Shown here piece after piece: positions 19,833 through 31,966 of a DNA stretch of 64,000 bases (within the stretch, counting starts at the first letter, position 1; every line of letters begins with the position of its first letter). The stretch covers positions 40,606,356 through 40,670,355 of the forward strand of contig OV277870.1 in assembly GCA_922989275.2 (NCBI GenBank), in the 5' to 3' direction. A program made the position numbers and the translations under genes. Source of the DNA: Gari tellinella (taxonomy: Eukaryota > Mollusca > Bivalvia > Cardiida > Psammobiidae). Below the pieces are notes generated by a model that was not told the DNA's origin, made no database searches, and was given only the letters and a program-made list of their open reading frames with translations.

Positions 19833-19898
19833 TATAGTATATGAAATGTTTTGCTGTATGAAAAACCTTGCAGTGCCAACAAATCACCCTTATACATG

Positions 19899-20148
19899 TA
19901 CAGTGGAGAATATGTTATTATTTCCCAATAAACGCGTTTACGCTAAAACATTTTTTTCAAATGCAAACAGTTTGGAGCCAGATCAGACGCCGGGTAACCC
20001 GACGTCTGATCAGGCTCCAAACTGTTTGCCACCAAGATAAACATGAATTATCAGAATTGTCAAAACGTTGTACTTTTCTACGTTTTAGTGTTTTGAGTTT
20101 GCGTACGTTTGCGTTTAAACGGGAAAGAATAACAGATTCTCCACTGTA
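19899..20148 (-). mobile_element. Family A MITE, copy 11
   Basis: Complete, TACAGTGGAGAATATG to TCTCCACTGTA. The TA-rich spacer before the hairpin is altered (ACATTTTTTTCAAATGCAAA), a variant shared with the copy at 57826-58076. Confidence 0.93.
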
Positions 20149-21574
20149 TATTTAGAATTAAATCTTCCAGAAAGCTCATAGGGAGAGTTCATTGCAATAT
20201 CCAGGGACAAATTGATTCGAACTGTCTGTCACGTTCACCAGTCAAATTAAAGGCAAAGTGTCTTTGTTTATTTCTATTGATATTGTGATAATTGAACTGG
20301 TCATGCAACGTGTGCATAAATGTAGTTCCGCCGGAAATATGTACAATTATTTGATAGGGAAAGAAAACTGAAATATAATATAAAAATGTGAAACTTAGTG
20401 TATGATGCCTACTGATATATTCGTGTTGGTCCATATTGGTGACTGAAAGTACTTGTTTCAAAGGAAGTAATTTTCTAATATGTTTGAACAATTATACGCT
20501 CCGTTTCATGATAATAATTTAACAGTATCTAGTCTATGGATGGTAACCATTACCTCACATATTCGCTTGTTTCACCATTTTACATGTAGGGTGTATTCAA
20601 TCCATAAGCGATTTTTTTAAAGTATCTAACTTTTTTATTTCATGTTTATTTTGAAAGAGCTGTTTATGATAAATGCAAGAACAGGATAAAACATATGTTG
20701 GCGTGCATTAATTTGCACTACAGCAATTTGAACAAAATGCGTCAAATTCAGACTTTAACTCAAATTTGGTCACATTTAAAGTATAAGCTTCAGTAAAATT
20801 CATTTTAAATAAAAACAAAGATGATAATTTTGTTTTTCATCATGTAGTTCATGTCTGTTGTAGCATTTTGACATAAAGAAACTAAAGCAATACCAAACAG
20901 GCACCATATTTGGAAAATATGAATCTCTGTATCAGTAACATGGTTTTATAATGTAATGATATTTTCTATAACAAAACAATGTGAGAAGTAGTAAAAAAAA
21001 ATATTTCTAGTATCTAATTTTTTTTCTTATATTCTATCTGATGAAAATCCATACAAAGGCAATTCAAAAAATGAAAAGAAATTGATAGGTTATTGTTGAA
21101 AATATTGAGTTATTGAAGATAAAGGAGTTATCTCCCTTTACAAAATTTACAAAAAAGTACCATATCGATGATATTTAGAGCTTTATAAATTTCACATTTG
21201 GTGCCTGTTTTGTCTTAAATTAGTTTGTGTAGGAAGAAATACTACCATAGTCATGAAATAAATAACACAAAACAAAATTATCCTCTTTGTTTTCATTTGA
21301 AAAATATTTTCTTGAAGCGGGCTGTTTGAAAAGAACAAAATAAGAAAAAGTTGGTGGGGTAAATTTTACACCAATTTAAAATAGCCGTAGAGCCAAACGT
21401 TGTACACCAAAATGTACACTTTCTCTATTTTTTCATTCATCTTAAAGAGCTCTTCAATACAAAACTATCATAGAGTGTTTTCATATACTTTGAAAATTTC
21501 TCAAATTCATGAGTTTTATACACCCTTAAATAAGTTAAATATTTACTCTGTCTTAAATGAAGAACATAGGAAAA
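20149..21574. other. 1.4-kb AT-rich stretch without recognised genes
   Basis: Contains AAAGGAGTTATCTCCCTTT at about 21122-21140, a perfect short palindrome that I recall as common in bivalve repeats, and TTGGTGGGGTAAATTTTACA near 21351, which resembles GTGGGTGGGGTAAACTTTAC at about 62787. The two regions may be copies of one old repeat. Confidence 0.4.
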
Positions 21575-21734
21575 TAGGGTATAATCTGACCAGACGCCAC
21601 ACAATACACTGTTTGCTATTAGAAATTTCAATATAAAGCAAAACGAAAATGAAATGTTAGACCACCATTATAAGATAAAAAGTATATTAATCCAATATAT
21701 GAGCATGGAACACTCTACTAGGCGCTAATAGGTT
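21575..21734 (+). mobile_element. Degenerate family B MITE
   Basis: One hairpin half (ATAATCTGACCAGACGCCAC) jumps to ACACTGTTTGCTATTAG, followed by the AT-rich B arm and GGCGCTAATAGGTTA. The central stem is deleted. Confidence 0.65.
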
Positions 21735-21873
21735 AGATCAACTCAATTTGATGGCGGCAATTCTAAACTTTGACAAAAGCCTTTATGTCAGGAGAAGTGT
21801 AAATGAGTGGTGATTGATTAACTGTCTCTTTTAATGACATAAGGGTTTCGAGTAGGTGAAGCGTACAAGATAG

Positions 21874-22123
21874 TACAGTGGAGAATCTGTTATTCTTTCC
21901 CGATAAACGCGTTTACGCTAAAAAAAGATTTTCTTTTACAAACAGTTTGAAGCCAGATAAGACGCCGGGTAACCCGGCGTCTGATCCGGCTCCAAACTGT
22001 TTGCCACCAACATACACATGAGTTATCAGAATTGTCCAAAAATTGTTCTTTTCTACGTTTTAGTACTTTGCGTTTGCGTTTCGTTTGCGTTTAAACGGGA
22101 AGAATAACATATTCTCCACTGTA
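21874..22123 (-). mobile_element. Family A MITE, copy 12
   Basis: TACAGTGGAGAATCTG to TCTCCACTGTA. Hairpin near 21940-22003 with a few changes (GATAAGACG against GATCCGGC). Confidence 0.92.
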
Positions 22124-22174
22124 GATATGAAAGGTAAACCAACTGATTAGTTGGGTCATTAATCTAGTCTGTAA

Positions 22175-22426
22175 TGAAGTGCCCCCTCCCTACAACGATC
22201 CTCCGAACAACGGGGATTCCCTACTTATAGCAACGCTTGCCGCTCTTCTTCCAAAAGAGACATTTCTGTCTAACCTATCCTCAAAAACTTGATCCAGGTA
22301 ACGTTTGATCTGGATTCAAGCTGTTAGCAAATATAAGCCAAGTTCCCTCCCTATAACGATTCCTTTTGAATAACGCACACTTTATTTGTCTATCGATGGG
22401 TGTCGTTGTAGAGAGGGAGCGCTGTA
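22175..22426 (+). mobile_element. Family H MITE, diverged
   Basis: GTGCCCCCTCCCTACAACGA at the left and GTTGTAGAGAGGGAGCGCTG at the right are inverted. Inside are CCGAACAACGG, GCAACGCTTGCCGC and CCCTCCCTATAACGATTCC. The hairpin is reduced to TTGATCCAGG, GTTTGATCTGGATTCAAGC. Confidence 0.7.
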
Positions 22427-22485
22427 GAGTACAGAACAAACCCTCTACAACGATATGTATAAATATAATGATTCATTACCAGGTA

Positions 22486-22737
22486 TTAACCCTTTACCCC
22501 ATAGAAGCGACTTTTAGCGATTATGATTTATACCTCCGCTGAAGAAAATAGTTCCAATTTAAACAGTCGTGAATATGCTTCATAAGTAATATTTCCTTTA
22601 TTTGGGCAGGTGGTAGCTTAAAGCAGGCTGAAAGTAAAGTAGAATGCGCCTTAAGGCGCATTCTGCTTTACTTTCAACCTGCTTTAAGAGGTCAACTATT
22701 TTCAAAACTAGAAACAAGCTATTGGGTAAAGGGTTAA
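22486..22737 (+). mobile_element. Family C MITE, copy 2 (perfect TTAA ends)
   Basis: TTAACCCTTTACCCCATAG to TTGGGTAAAGGGTTAA, 252 bp, the same length as 6465-6716. The hairpin at about 22615-22687 is near perfect: AAAGTAGAATGCGCC, then the mirrored arm. Confidence 0.93.
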
Positions 22738-22738
22738 G

Positions 22739-22808
22739 GGCGGGTGCTGCATTAAACAATGTGAAAGTAAAACAGTAAGAGCTTTCTGTTAACATTCACC
22801 TTATTAAG
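22739..22808. mobile_element. Family F fragment (hairpin only)
   Basis: AATGTGAAAGTAAAACAGTA, AGAGCTTTCTGTTAAC and ATTCACCTTATTAAG are F hairpin arms; outer ends are missing. Confidence 0.5.
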
Positions 22809-25174
22809 ATCCATTCCTGTCTAGACATTGCTCGCTAGAAGATTTAATTATAGATATATAAATGTGATCTATAAGCACTGACGAATGTGTCTATACAGCA
22901 GAATACGTGAAGCAAGCCGGCCACATCCTTCATCGCTGGATCTGGCGTGACCGTGTAGTCGGTGAACGCCAGTAAGTAAGTTTGTCTGTTGCACCGTGTA
23001 TACCTATTACCTTGATGAGACACCGCCTTTCGCTGCGTGTCATCAGAGTCTACACAGATGTTAATGTCTACTATTGTGCACACTAGGAACAAATTAGTTA
23101 AGCAGTCGCCTGACTTTTATTAAATCAATTCGCCTTCGTTTGAGAGGAGGAAAAATGTGCGTTTTCTGTGCGCAGTTGTTACCCTTTCACAGACAGTTTG
23201 GCATAATGAACCGTCTAACACAGTCGCTGTCTTAATTCCGTTCGCTTTTTATTGTTTAAAATATTTGATATTATATAACGTTTTAGCTGAAGAAACAAAT
23301 AGATATATATATGTTTCTTCTTATATATGTATGAAATATTTACGCGCTACGGGGGTCCTATCAATATTGCAACTGTTTCGAAAGTCGATGTTAACAATTT
23401 CGAGATTTGCGCAGAAGTCTTATCGATACCATAGCAATGTGAAGTATATTCTTGTACATGTAGCAATGTGAAGTGTATTCTTGTACAAGGGAGAGAGCGT
23501 TTACATGTACAACAACACAAACACAATGTAATAAAATTCAGATGCTGAGCTATCAATATTTATCAATAAAATATTGATTATCTATCTAAATAAGAAACAG
23601 CTTAACACCGACTGTAGCATGTATAACAAGTACTTTATTTGTTAACTAGACAGAGTGCGCAAGGGGCAAGTTTATGTGCATTAATACGGCAAAGAATGAT
23701 ATGTTTCTTACTTAAACAAAACATAATGCCTGTTCGTTCTCAGGAATGACTAAGAGAAGACAGATAAATGCAGAATCCAAGGACTCGTTAAAGATAGACA
23801 ATTGACAGATGTGGCTTAAAGCTGGATGAAAATTACGCTGATATCAACTACATAAGGTGTATGTTTCACCTCAATTGGCTTCATGTTGACTCAATATTTT
23901 GGAAATGTTTTGCGACTTTTTTTAATTTAACAAAACTTCCACGGATTTCTTTTTTCACTGTAATTTGACCAACTACACAAATTGAATGGAAAACACAGTA
24001 GACCCTGATAAGACTACTCCATCGGGAACAATCTGATAAGGGTCTTCTCTGATTGCTCAGGACAATCTGTCTCAGTATTTTGGGTCATAACGGTTATACA
24101 CTTGTACACTTGCATTTGAGAAGTACAGTAACAAACATGCTATTATTTCCCTTATCACGTGCTTGTGCTAATATTCAATACCCATGCCAATAATTGGAGT
24201 TAGAGCAGATAAATACGAAAGACTCAAGCAGGAAACGCAACACAAACAATAAACCCACCTCTCAAACAGAACACACATACAGTCATACCATAACAAACAC
24301 ACACACATGCGCGCAATCCCATTCCTTCATCTACACACTAAATAGAAAACAACACGCAAGACAAACATAAAGCAAAGTGAATATAGGAGCCCGCCTTGGT
24401 ACGGTCAGCAGCAATCAACAATTAATTATAATTTAATTATTAACAACCACTGGGCCCTTAAACCTGGGTTTAGGGGCGCCCAACCTCACTCTTATCTCCT
24501 ATATTCACCTATAAAGACGAACAGTGTACATAAAATATAAACCCTGTTCCACAACCTTACAATCAAAATGACCGCCAGCACAGTAAGTTAATACATGTAA
24601 AACATCTAACAAAAATTCTATGACAAGATTATTAGTAACACGGGAAAGAATTAAACATTCAAGCCCGTGTTAAATATAACCCACTCCAAATGACCCTATA
24701 TCTGACCATGTATCAAAAGTGGTTACAATAATATGTTAATTCTATAGTCTACTAAGCTTGCCTATAATGTCGACTCGAACATTTTAACATATTCTCCATT
24801 GTATCAAAGAAGCCATTTTACTATTTTACGATGCCATTTCGAAGAAACTGCAATTAAAGCGTTTCATACAGTTCTTAAACAATTCACAGAGTGGGTAATA
24901 AAACATTAGTTTGTCACGAACTGGCGCCTTCGTCTATTTTCACCTCAAACCAATGCAATTGGCATAAACATTAAGGACCGTATCTGACATTGTGCATGCA
25001 AGGCAATTAAGACAACAGCGCTGTAACGATGTCAAGACAAACTATTCAAGATGTCAAACCAATCATTTGTATCGCTTCGATAAGTAGGTTAATAGTTTGC
25101 CAATGTCTTAGAATGTCTTAGCGTGACAATGGAAAACGTTCTTGTAAGATTTACTAGGCTCATTAGCATCTTTA
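22809..25174. other. 2.4 kb without recognised genes
   Basis: Scattered relics only: a hairpin-core trace at 23007-23058 (GATGAGACACCGCC, TGTCATCAGAGTCTACAC), a B/D-like trace at 23990-24060, eroded A-type ends near 24123-24155 and 24770-24801. A segment at about 24390-24510 (GGTACGGTCAGCAGC, AACCTGGGTTTAGGGG) has a composition unlike its AT-rich surroundings and may be an old repeat; I could not assign it. A CA-rich low-complexity run lies near 24240-24370. Confidence 0.4.
23432..23489 (+). repeat. 29-bp unit in two tandem copies
   Basis: TAGCAATGTGAAGTATATTC and TAGCAATGTGAAGTGTATTC start successive copies, both continuing TTGTACA. Confidence 0.85.
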
Positions 25175-25384
25175 TACAGTAGAACCTCTTTATTACGACC
25201 ACAAAATTATGTTAATTACTGGGTCGTTTACGACAGGTGAGTGTTTAAAGCAAGGTGCCAGTAAAACAGAAAGCTCCCGTAAGAGCTTTCTGTTTTACTG
25301 TCACCATGCTTTAAGCTGCCATCTGTCTTTTATACTATCAATTAGCCTTCGTTTTAGTGGTCGTAATAGAGAGGTTTTACTGTA
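25175..25384 (+). mobile_element. Family F MITE, copy 3 (best preserved)
   Basis: TACAGTAGAACCTCTTTATT to GAGAGGTTTTACTGTA with TA at both edges. Hairpin: AAAACAGAAAGCTCCCG then TAAGAGCTTTCTGTTTTAC, with arms extending into AAGCAAGGTG/CACCATGCTT. The arm sequence AAGCA-GGTG-AGTAAA-CAGAA parallels the family C hairpin. Confidence 0.92.
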
Positions 25385-26583
25385 TATCAAAACGATATGA
25401 TTCTGTGTTGAATGGATGCATCGTGCTGAAGAAGCACATTTGAAATATGTTAAATAAAGTATTAAGTAAACAAATACTTTACACCACAAAGCTACGAGCG
25501 CTTTAATTGTTCAGCTTTTTTTACTGCGCTTCTAACAATAATGTGTTGTAACTTTGTACGTCATTTAGACACACACTATGTTGATTTGGAAATTTTTAAA
25601 TATGCGAGTTTTAGTTTAAGTTTATAGTTTTGTATTTTACTCATGTTTTTCACCAAATCAAAGCCACTTCTATAACATGACATTACCCTTATTCACATTT
25701 TATTCAAGAATACAAATGCCAATTAAGGGGTCAGTGCAAGCTGGTATCTAAGTCCAGCTTTTAAAAAATGAGTAAGGACCATTGTAGCATGAAGTCAACT
25801 TTCTCCACATGTTAACATTCCAAACATGTGTAATTTTTACGTTTATACAGAAAAAATGTTGTCTACAAAATATTACAAAAGTGCTATCTCCACAATCGAT
25901 TTAGGATCTTTGTAGCATGTGCGTGTAAATATATACATGATGCACATTGTGGATATGACACACCTAACTTACTGCGCTTGTCGTTTATTTAAGTAGTTGT
26001 TACTTAATTCACGGTTTTTAGTTACAGAAATTAGTATATTAATGCAAATTTAACAATTTACCACAACATTTGTATGAAAAGAGAGAAAAATGCCTAAATA
26101 TAATTGACTTAGGTCCCTTTTTGCCTAAACATAGTTAATAAAAATCAGTATTTTAACAATAAATCGGTTATTAACACTGCAACATGCCAACAATGTCTGT
26201 AGTTTCACATATAAATGGTATCTGATTAATGTTTGAAATATTTAAAATTGTTTCACAGTTAACCCAAAATTTCACAAAATTGCGATTTTCTCCCCTCTTA
26301 GGTATCCCTTCAAATTCGTATTCAAATCAAGTCAGTTATTTGTGAACTTTAACAATATATTTCAAAATAGCGAACAGTGCTTAAGTAACCCTTTGAACAG
26401 GGTATACACTGGTTGCATAGGGCATGTGTACTCTTCATGGGTTTATTATTTGAAATTGACCAGTAACCTCGTCGCCAGGGTTGAATGTATTAACGTAAGC
26501 ATATGTGAGCCTTACTTTATACCGAAACTCGTTATCGAACTTTTTTAATAGTTAATTTGGACTACGTTTGTGCTATATTAGAG
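25385..26583. other. 1.2 kb without recognised genes
   Basis: AT-rich. A weak B/E-like fragment at about 26386-26500 (AACCCTTTGAACAGGG, GCCAGGGTTGAATG). Nothing else supportable. Confidence 0.4.
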
Positions 26584-26816
26584 TACAGTGGAGAATCTGT
26601 TATTCTTTCCCGTTTAAACGCAAAGCACTAAAACGTAGAAAAGTACAACTTTTGGACAATTCTGATAATTCATGTTTATCTTGGTGGCAAACAGTTTGGA
26701 GCCTGATCAGACGCCGGGTTACCCGGCGTCTGACCTGGCTCCAAGCTGTTTGCACTGTAAATAATAGTTTAAGCGTAAACGCGTTTATTGGAAAAAATAA
26801 CACATTCTCCACTTTA
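26584..26816 (+). mobile_element. Family A MITE, copy 13
   Basis: TACAGTGGAGAATCTG to TCTCCACTTTA (right end mutated). A CGTACGCAAACG block of the left arm is missing, giving 233 bp. Confidence 0.9.
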
Positions 26817-27667
26817 CATGTAAAGAACGATCACATGTTTGCTATGATTCACGTTTTGCATTCTGTCAATAGCCGAATATATGATGCTCATAGAAAGCAC
26901 GGTCCCAACTTTTGAGTTCAGCCTGAACATCATAATACACTACAAATGTCACCATTAATAGGGAACTTGGTGTAAATACCAGTAAAAATACCGTATTAGT
27001 ATTTCCTAAATGAGAGCGTAAGAAATAATCGGGTGCTAAGTTCTTAACAGTAAACATTCCGAAAGAGTAAACTATTTGTTTCTAATGTGTGGTTTTTCAA
27101 TTACATTGGTTCATTGTGCTGAAAAACTGCTAATGCATTACTCTGTTTTCTACTTAACAATGAAATAAGCCCGTGATGACATTATAATTACCTAATTCGT
27201 ATGCTCATGTTCATCTACATTTTTCAAGACCTTTTTAGGTATTATCTGAGCGTAAAGCAGTAGTAAGCGTCAAACTCGTGTCTTGATGAACACTTGCCTG
27301 CAAATATCAATGGAGTAGATGTGTGCAGTGCAATGTTTAAACGAACTACAAGTATTGCCAGAATGAGATTTTTTGTGTACATTTATTTTTTTTAATTTTT
27401 GCCACGCAATAAAGCCGTTTCCTGCTTTTGAGAATAGCGTATCAAAAACCACTAAGAATTACTTCTAAGTAAAAATCCGCAATATGTTTGTAGATAAACG
27501 AGATTTAAATCAAATACCATTTTATATTGAGTAAGCCTCACCAGATAAACTGGTTTGTTTGAAAAGGATAAACGAAAAAAACTATATCAAAGGTCATCAA
27601 CATTATTGTTGATGTCAATCATAACCTTAAGAACACCACAGAAATTAGATTATTTTTTCATCGTTTA
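26817..27667. other. No gene or repeat recognised
   Basis: AT-rich sequence. No terminal repeats or coding segments seen. Confidence 0.4.
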
Positions 27668-28553
27668 TTTTCAAAACAATTTAGAACTCTGGTTGTCATG
27701 GCAACCAAAGTGAAAAAATAAGGAAATCTTAAAAGATATTCTTGTCTGAAACTACAAGGACCAGAGCTAAGATATTTGGCACATAGCATCATCTACAGGT
27801 CCTCTATTAAGTTTGTTCAAATGATGCTCCTTGGGTCAAAATTCGCCCCGCCCAGGGGCACAGTTTTACATAGAGTTATATAGTGAAAATTTCAAACGTC
27901 TTCTTCTCTGCCACTAATATGGCCTGAGCTTTGATATTCGATATGGTCACACTTCTGAATATCCTTTACGTATTTTCTTTAAATGGTTCCGGTCTGTTGC
28001 ATATCTAGGTCACAGGAGCTAAAAATAGATTTTATTCTATAAAAATTTAAAAAATCTTCTCGTCAAAAACTACAAAGGCTAGAGCTTAGATATTTGGCAC
28101 ATAGCATCATCTACAGGTCCTCTATCAAGTTTGTTCAAATTATGCCCCTAGGGTAAAAATTGGCCCCGCCCGGGGTTCACAGTTTTACATAGAGTTATAT
28201 AGTGAAATTTTCAAACGTCTTCTTCTCTAAAACTAATATGGCCAGATTTTTGATATTCGGCATGGTGACACTTCTAGATGTCCTTTACCTATTTTGTTCA
28301 AATGGTTCCAGTCTGTTGCATATGTAGGTCACAGGAGCTAAAACTTGATCTTTTTTAATGGAAACTTACAAAAATCTTCATCTAAATCCCTAGTACCCTA
28401 ATCTTAGATATTTGGCACATAGCATCATCTACAGGTCCTCTATCAAGATTGTTCAAATCTAGTTAAAAAAAGAAACCTCCTGGACATAAATCATTATCTC
28501 CATTTTGTCAGCTATTCTCAGGTGAGCGAAACATTCCCCATGGGGCTTTTGTT
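27668..28553 (+). repeat. Repeat S, partial copy: three ~318-bp tandem units
   Basis: Homologous to the S blocks inside both T elements: GGTTGTCATGGCAACCAAAG at the left, then unit starts (CTACAAGG.CCAGAGCT) near 27755, 28073 and a diverged one near 28385, ending CAGGTGAGCGAAACATTCC, CCATGGGGCT. The GCTCACCTGAG-bearing far end is absent, so this copy is truncated on the left. Confidence 0.82.
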
Positions 28554-28810
28554 ACATTTACTTTAACTCTTCGCACCCTAGTCACACATATTTACAAACA
28601 GCGTATATGTGAGGAGTACACTTGTCGTACGCAAACAGTGTTTACCCTTATCAGAGGCTCCTTACGAAGCCCTCTGATCAAGATCTATACTTTTTGTCAT
28701 TTTGACATATATTTAAAAATCAACCTTAAAAAGTCAAAATGGACTAGACTAAATTGAAAATTAGAATTGTCAATTTGATGTTTCAGGGAGAGAAGGGTAA
28801 ATTACTCCGA
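28554..28810. repeat. Hairpin-bearing repeat of a further subtype (E)
   Basis: AAACAGTGTTTACCCTTATC, AGAGGCTCCTTACGAAGCCC, TCTGATCAAGATCTATAC form an imperfect hairpin with the outer CAAACAGT logic of B and D but an AGAGGC/GCCCTCT stem instead of GACGCCG. Similar relics sit near 31087, 31970, 56105 and 63200. The left edge TTAACTCTTCGCACCC suggests a TTAA-type end. Confidence 0.55.
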
Positions 28811-29124
28811 GTACGAAGAGCAATAATGTATATATAAGTAGGATAGCATACATAACCACTTAGCATTTGCCCTACTGATTATATTCTTGCTGACGTGTAA
28901 TAAACTTATAAATAGATTTATGCGACTTTTATATATGACATGTGCACTTAAATATTGTTGTATCTATATAGTTTCTTGGAAAGGAATTAATTACCCCCGA
29001 TATGGTAGCGTGCAACAGCTTACATACATGTCGTTGCGACATTCATCCAATTTATACAGGCACATTTAGAAAATATATTGTTATTTCGTTTAAATGAACT
29101 CTTTTACTCTAAATGAAGACTAAA

Positions 29125-29314
29125 AACGCGTTTGCAAACAGTTTGGATTCTGATGAGGATCCAAACGGTTTGACATTCGAATCGATATGTTTTAATTCAT
29201 ACTACTTTGAATCTTACTTTGAAACGATATTGTACACATCAAAATTGAAGCAAACAACAATAAAACGGTGAAGGGATAAAAATCTCACGAAATATTTGGA
29301 AGTGATAGGGTTAA
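29125..29314 (-). mobile_element. Family D MITE with a collapsed hairpin
   Basis: TTTGCAAACAGTTTGGATTC then TGATGAGGATCCAAACGG: the GACGCCG centre is deleted. The rest (TTGAAACGATATTG, CGGTGAAGGGATAA, GAAGTGATAGGGTTAA) matches the D right arm. Confidence 0.65.
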
Positions 29315-29513
29315 TGCCTTCTAGTTATTGAAAACGAGTGCAGATAGGTTGAAGCTATAAAGATACGTTTAACTTAGGTCCATTTACTTTGACAAAAATA
29401 TAAGTGCTATCTTCACTAAACTATGTATTCACAAAACAACCAAGATACCTTTTCGCTACCACATTTCATCAGACTTTCTTCTATCGCCTGCTTTATTACA
29501 GTTTTCTGATGTA

Positions 29514-29764
29514 TACAGTGGAGAAAACGTTATTCTTTCCCAATAAACGCGTTTACGCTAAAACTATTATTTACAGTGCAACCAGTTTGGAGCCAGATCA
29601 GACGCCGGGTAACCCGGCGTCTGATCAGGCTCCAAACTGTTTGGAGCCAAGATAAACATGAATTATCATAATTGTCCAAAAGTTGTACTTTTCCACTTTT
29701 TAGTGATTTGCGTTTGCGTTTCGTTTGCGTTTAAACGGGAAAGAATAACGTATTCCCCACTGTA
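29514..29764 (-). mobile_element. Family A MITE, copy 14
   Basis: TACAGTGGAGAAAACG to TTCCCCACTGTA. After the hairpin the sequence reads GTTTGGAGCC where others have GTTTGCCACC, a small patch copied from the opposite arm. Confidence 0.92.
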
Positions 29765-30573
29765 AGTTAAGACAGTTTGGTAATACCAAATTGACGTCGC
29801 ATTCTATCGCCCATGGTGGCGACGAAGAAACATTCTTACGCAGTTGGACCTGCTTGCAATTAAAATGTTTTTGTTTTGTTTTGTTTGGTAACGTCCGTTT
29901 CTGCAATCTATGGTCAAAGTGGACGCTGTAGAGAGAGGGGATCGGATACAGAGTACATTGGCTATATGTCCTACTCTTATTATCGAAAAATTCGTCTGGT
30001 TCTTATAAATGCCAAGTGAAAAGCACTGATACATCGGACATTGGTTTATAAAATCTCATCCGACAGACTTGGTCCGGTGGGGGTCGAACTCACGACCCAG
30101 ACGTCGTAATCACGCGCTTTCCCCCTCGACTACGTCCGCCGGTTTAAACGAGAATAGTCGCAAATGGAATACAATAAAATAAAGGAATATCCAACCAATT
30201 GGGAATTTAACGATTTAGATTGAAAGAGAAACCCCTTTAGACCCTGATTAGACGCCGAGTAAATCAGACACCATCCGGATAGCAATGTCTATAAGACTTT
30301 ACGCATGATAGCGTGTATCAGGAAAACATAACATTGTCTTTACTGTTTACATACTCAAATAATACAATGGGAACTTCATTTGTCTCTGTCGTTTGGATAC
30401 AAAATGTACAACACTCAAATGTGAAATTCAAAATAAAAGGGACATATTCTTGAATAAGTTTACAATTGGGGGGATGTCAACTGAGAGTCAAACTATCTGG
30501 AACTTTGAGCCTGGTGTCTGATCTGGCACAGCATCTTTGCAATAAGCATTATTGTTGTAGTGAGATTATGTAC
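29765..30573. other. No gene; holds a tRNA-like block
   Basis: Apart from the minus-strand tRNA-like segment at 30069-30145, only H/D-like traces are seen (CGCTGTAGAGAGAGGGGATC near 29925; GACCCTGATTAGACGCCGAG near 30240). Confidence 0.4.
30069..30145 (-). repeat. tRNA-like block, probably a SINE head
   Basis: On the minus strand: GGCGGACGTAGTCGAGGGGG (A-box region) and CGTGAGTTCGACCCCCACCG (B box). Outer CCGGCGG and CCACCGG can pair with one mismatch, but arm lengths do not give a canonical cloverleaf, so I do not call a functional tRNA. Confidence 0.5.
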
Positions 30574-30795
30574 TACAGTGGAGAATGTGTTATTCTTTCC
30601 CAATTATTTCTATAGCAAACAGTCTGGAGCATGATCAGACGCCGGACCCGGCGTCTGATCAGGCTCTAAACTGTTTGCCACCAAGATAAACATGAACTAT
30701 CAGAATTGTCAAAAGTTGTTCTTTTCTACGTTTTAGTGCTTTGCGTTTGCGTACGTTTGCGTTTAAACGGGAAAAATAACAGATTATCCACTGTA
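30574..30795 (-). mobile_element. Family A MITE, copy 15 (short left arm)
   Basis: TACAGTGGAGAATG to ATCCACTGTA. The AACGCGTTTACG part of the left arm is deleted (CCCAATTATTTCTATAGC). Hairpin tip shortened to CGCCGGACCCGGCG. Confidence 0.9.
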
Positions 30796-31671
30796 CCAGA
30801 CAAAAAAAGAAATGTCTACATTTAAAAAGTGGGTGCCTTTCAATTTACTTTTATTTCACATCTTGGCGATAATTAGGAGCCACATGTATCAATTAGACAA
30901 TTAAAGTTATTGCTTTTATATAGAAAAAGGATGTACATGTATAAGTAAAAGAAAACTTTAGTGAAAAATATGAAGTATTTATTTAGAGCTGGTGCTATGA
31001 GTTGAAGCCCTATGTATTTTGGTAGACGTTTCTTTTTTTGTCTTGTAATATCAAAATAAGTTCAGTCCGTTATTACATATTAAGGATGCTCTTAATAATA
31101 CATTGCAAACTGACAAACAGTTCAGAGCCTGACCAGGGTCTACGCTGTTTGCATAAGATACTTCTACTATTAACATGGACGCCGTTTATAAATGACCAGT
31201 ATACTCTTCGCTAGGGTTTAATTTGTTAAAGCAGGATAAAGATACCACAAAAATGCTAAATAAAGCAGGTTTCAGAATAATCGTCATTAAGCTGCATTCA
31301 TATAAAATATATTAGGGCCATTAAGATAAATTGATTTATTGGTTATAATCGTAAAATAGAATAAAATTGCACGGAATTGTGCACTGCACAGTGCTTGTAG
31401 ATTTATCAGCATTTCTTTGAATGAAAGCAAACAAGATAACACTAGGCATGTACTATAAATCATCATACAACCGAACATATATCTAAATACTCAAACAATT
31501 TGGTAGTTTGACTTACCATATGTAGGACTATGTCATGTTGTAAAATTCAGTTGGCAGAGTAAAGTAAGATAAAAGTAGTGCAGTAAGATCCTACCTGCTT
31601 TAAAGCACATATCTGCCCAAAACACTGACAACTGGAGTTGGGTTGTAATTGTGATTCTTACTGTACCATCT
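30796..31671. other. No gene; degraded repeat traces
   Basis: An E/B-like relic at about 31087-31215 (AAACAGTTCAGAGCCTGACC, AGGGTCTACGCTGTTTGC) and a C-like relic at about 31550-31617. A 63-codon minus frame at 31287-31478 has no recognisable domain. Confidence 0.4.
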
Positions 31672-31694
31672 TAGTTCAAGTCTGGCGACGAACA
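31672..31694 (+). repeat. Left copy of a ~22-bp duplication flanking a family A MITE
   Basis: TAGTTCAAGTCTGGCGACGA then ACA, against the TA of the element. Repeated at 31943-31964. Confidence 0.88.
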
Positions 31695-31944
31695 TACAGT
31701 GGAGAATGTGTTATTCTTTCCCAATAAACGCGTTTACGCTAAAACTATTATTTGCAGTGCAAACAGTTTGGAGCCAGATCAGACGCCGGGTAACCCGGCG
31801 TCTGATCAGGCTCCAAACTGCTTGCCACAAAAATAAACATGAATTATCAGAATTGTCCTAAAGTTGTATTTTTCTACGATTTAGTGCTTTGCGTTTGCGT
31901 ACGTTTGCGTTTAAACGGGAAAGAATAACAGATTCTCCACTGTA
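31695..31944 (-). mobile_element. Family A MITE, copy 16
   Basis: Complete 250-bp copy, TACAGTGGAGAATG to TCTCCACTGTA, hairpin near 31759-31822. Flanked by a 22-bp direct duplication. Confidence 0.94.
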
Positions 31945-31964
31945 GTTCAAGTCTGGCGACGAGC
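31943..31964 (+). repeat. Right copy of the ~22-bp duplication
   Basis: TAGTTCAAGTCTGGCGACGA then GC, followed by TA at 31965. As in the longer cases it begins with TA and ends against TA. Confidence 0.88.
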
Positions 31965-31966
31965 TA

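Noticed and set aside
20149..21574. Copy of the 62229-63137 block
   Set aside because: Only short shared motifs (TGGTGGGGTAAA-TTTTAC) could be seen by eye; not enough to call a repeat family without alignment.
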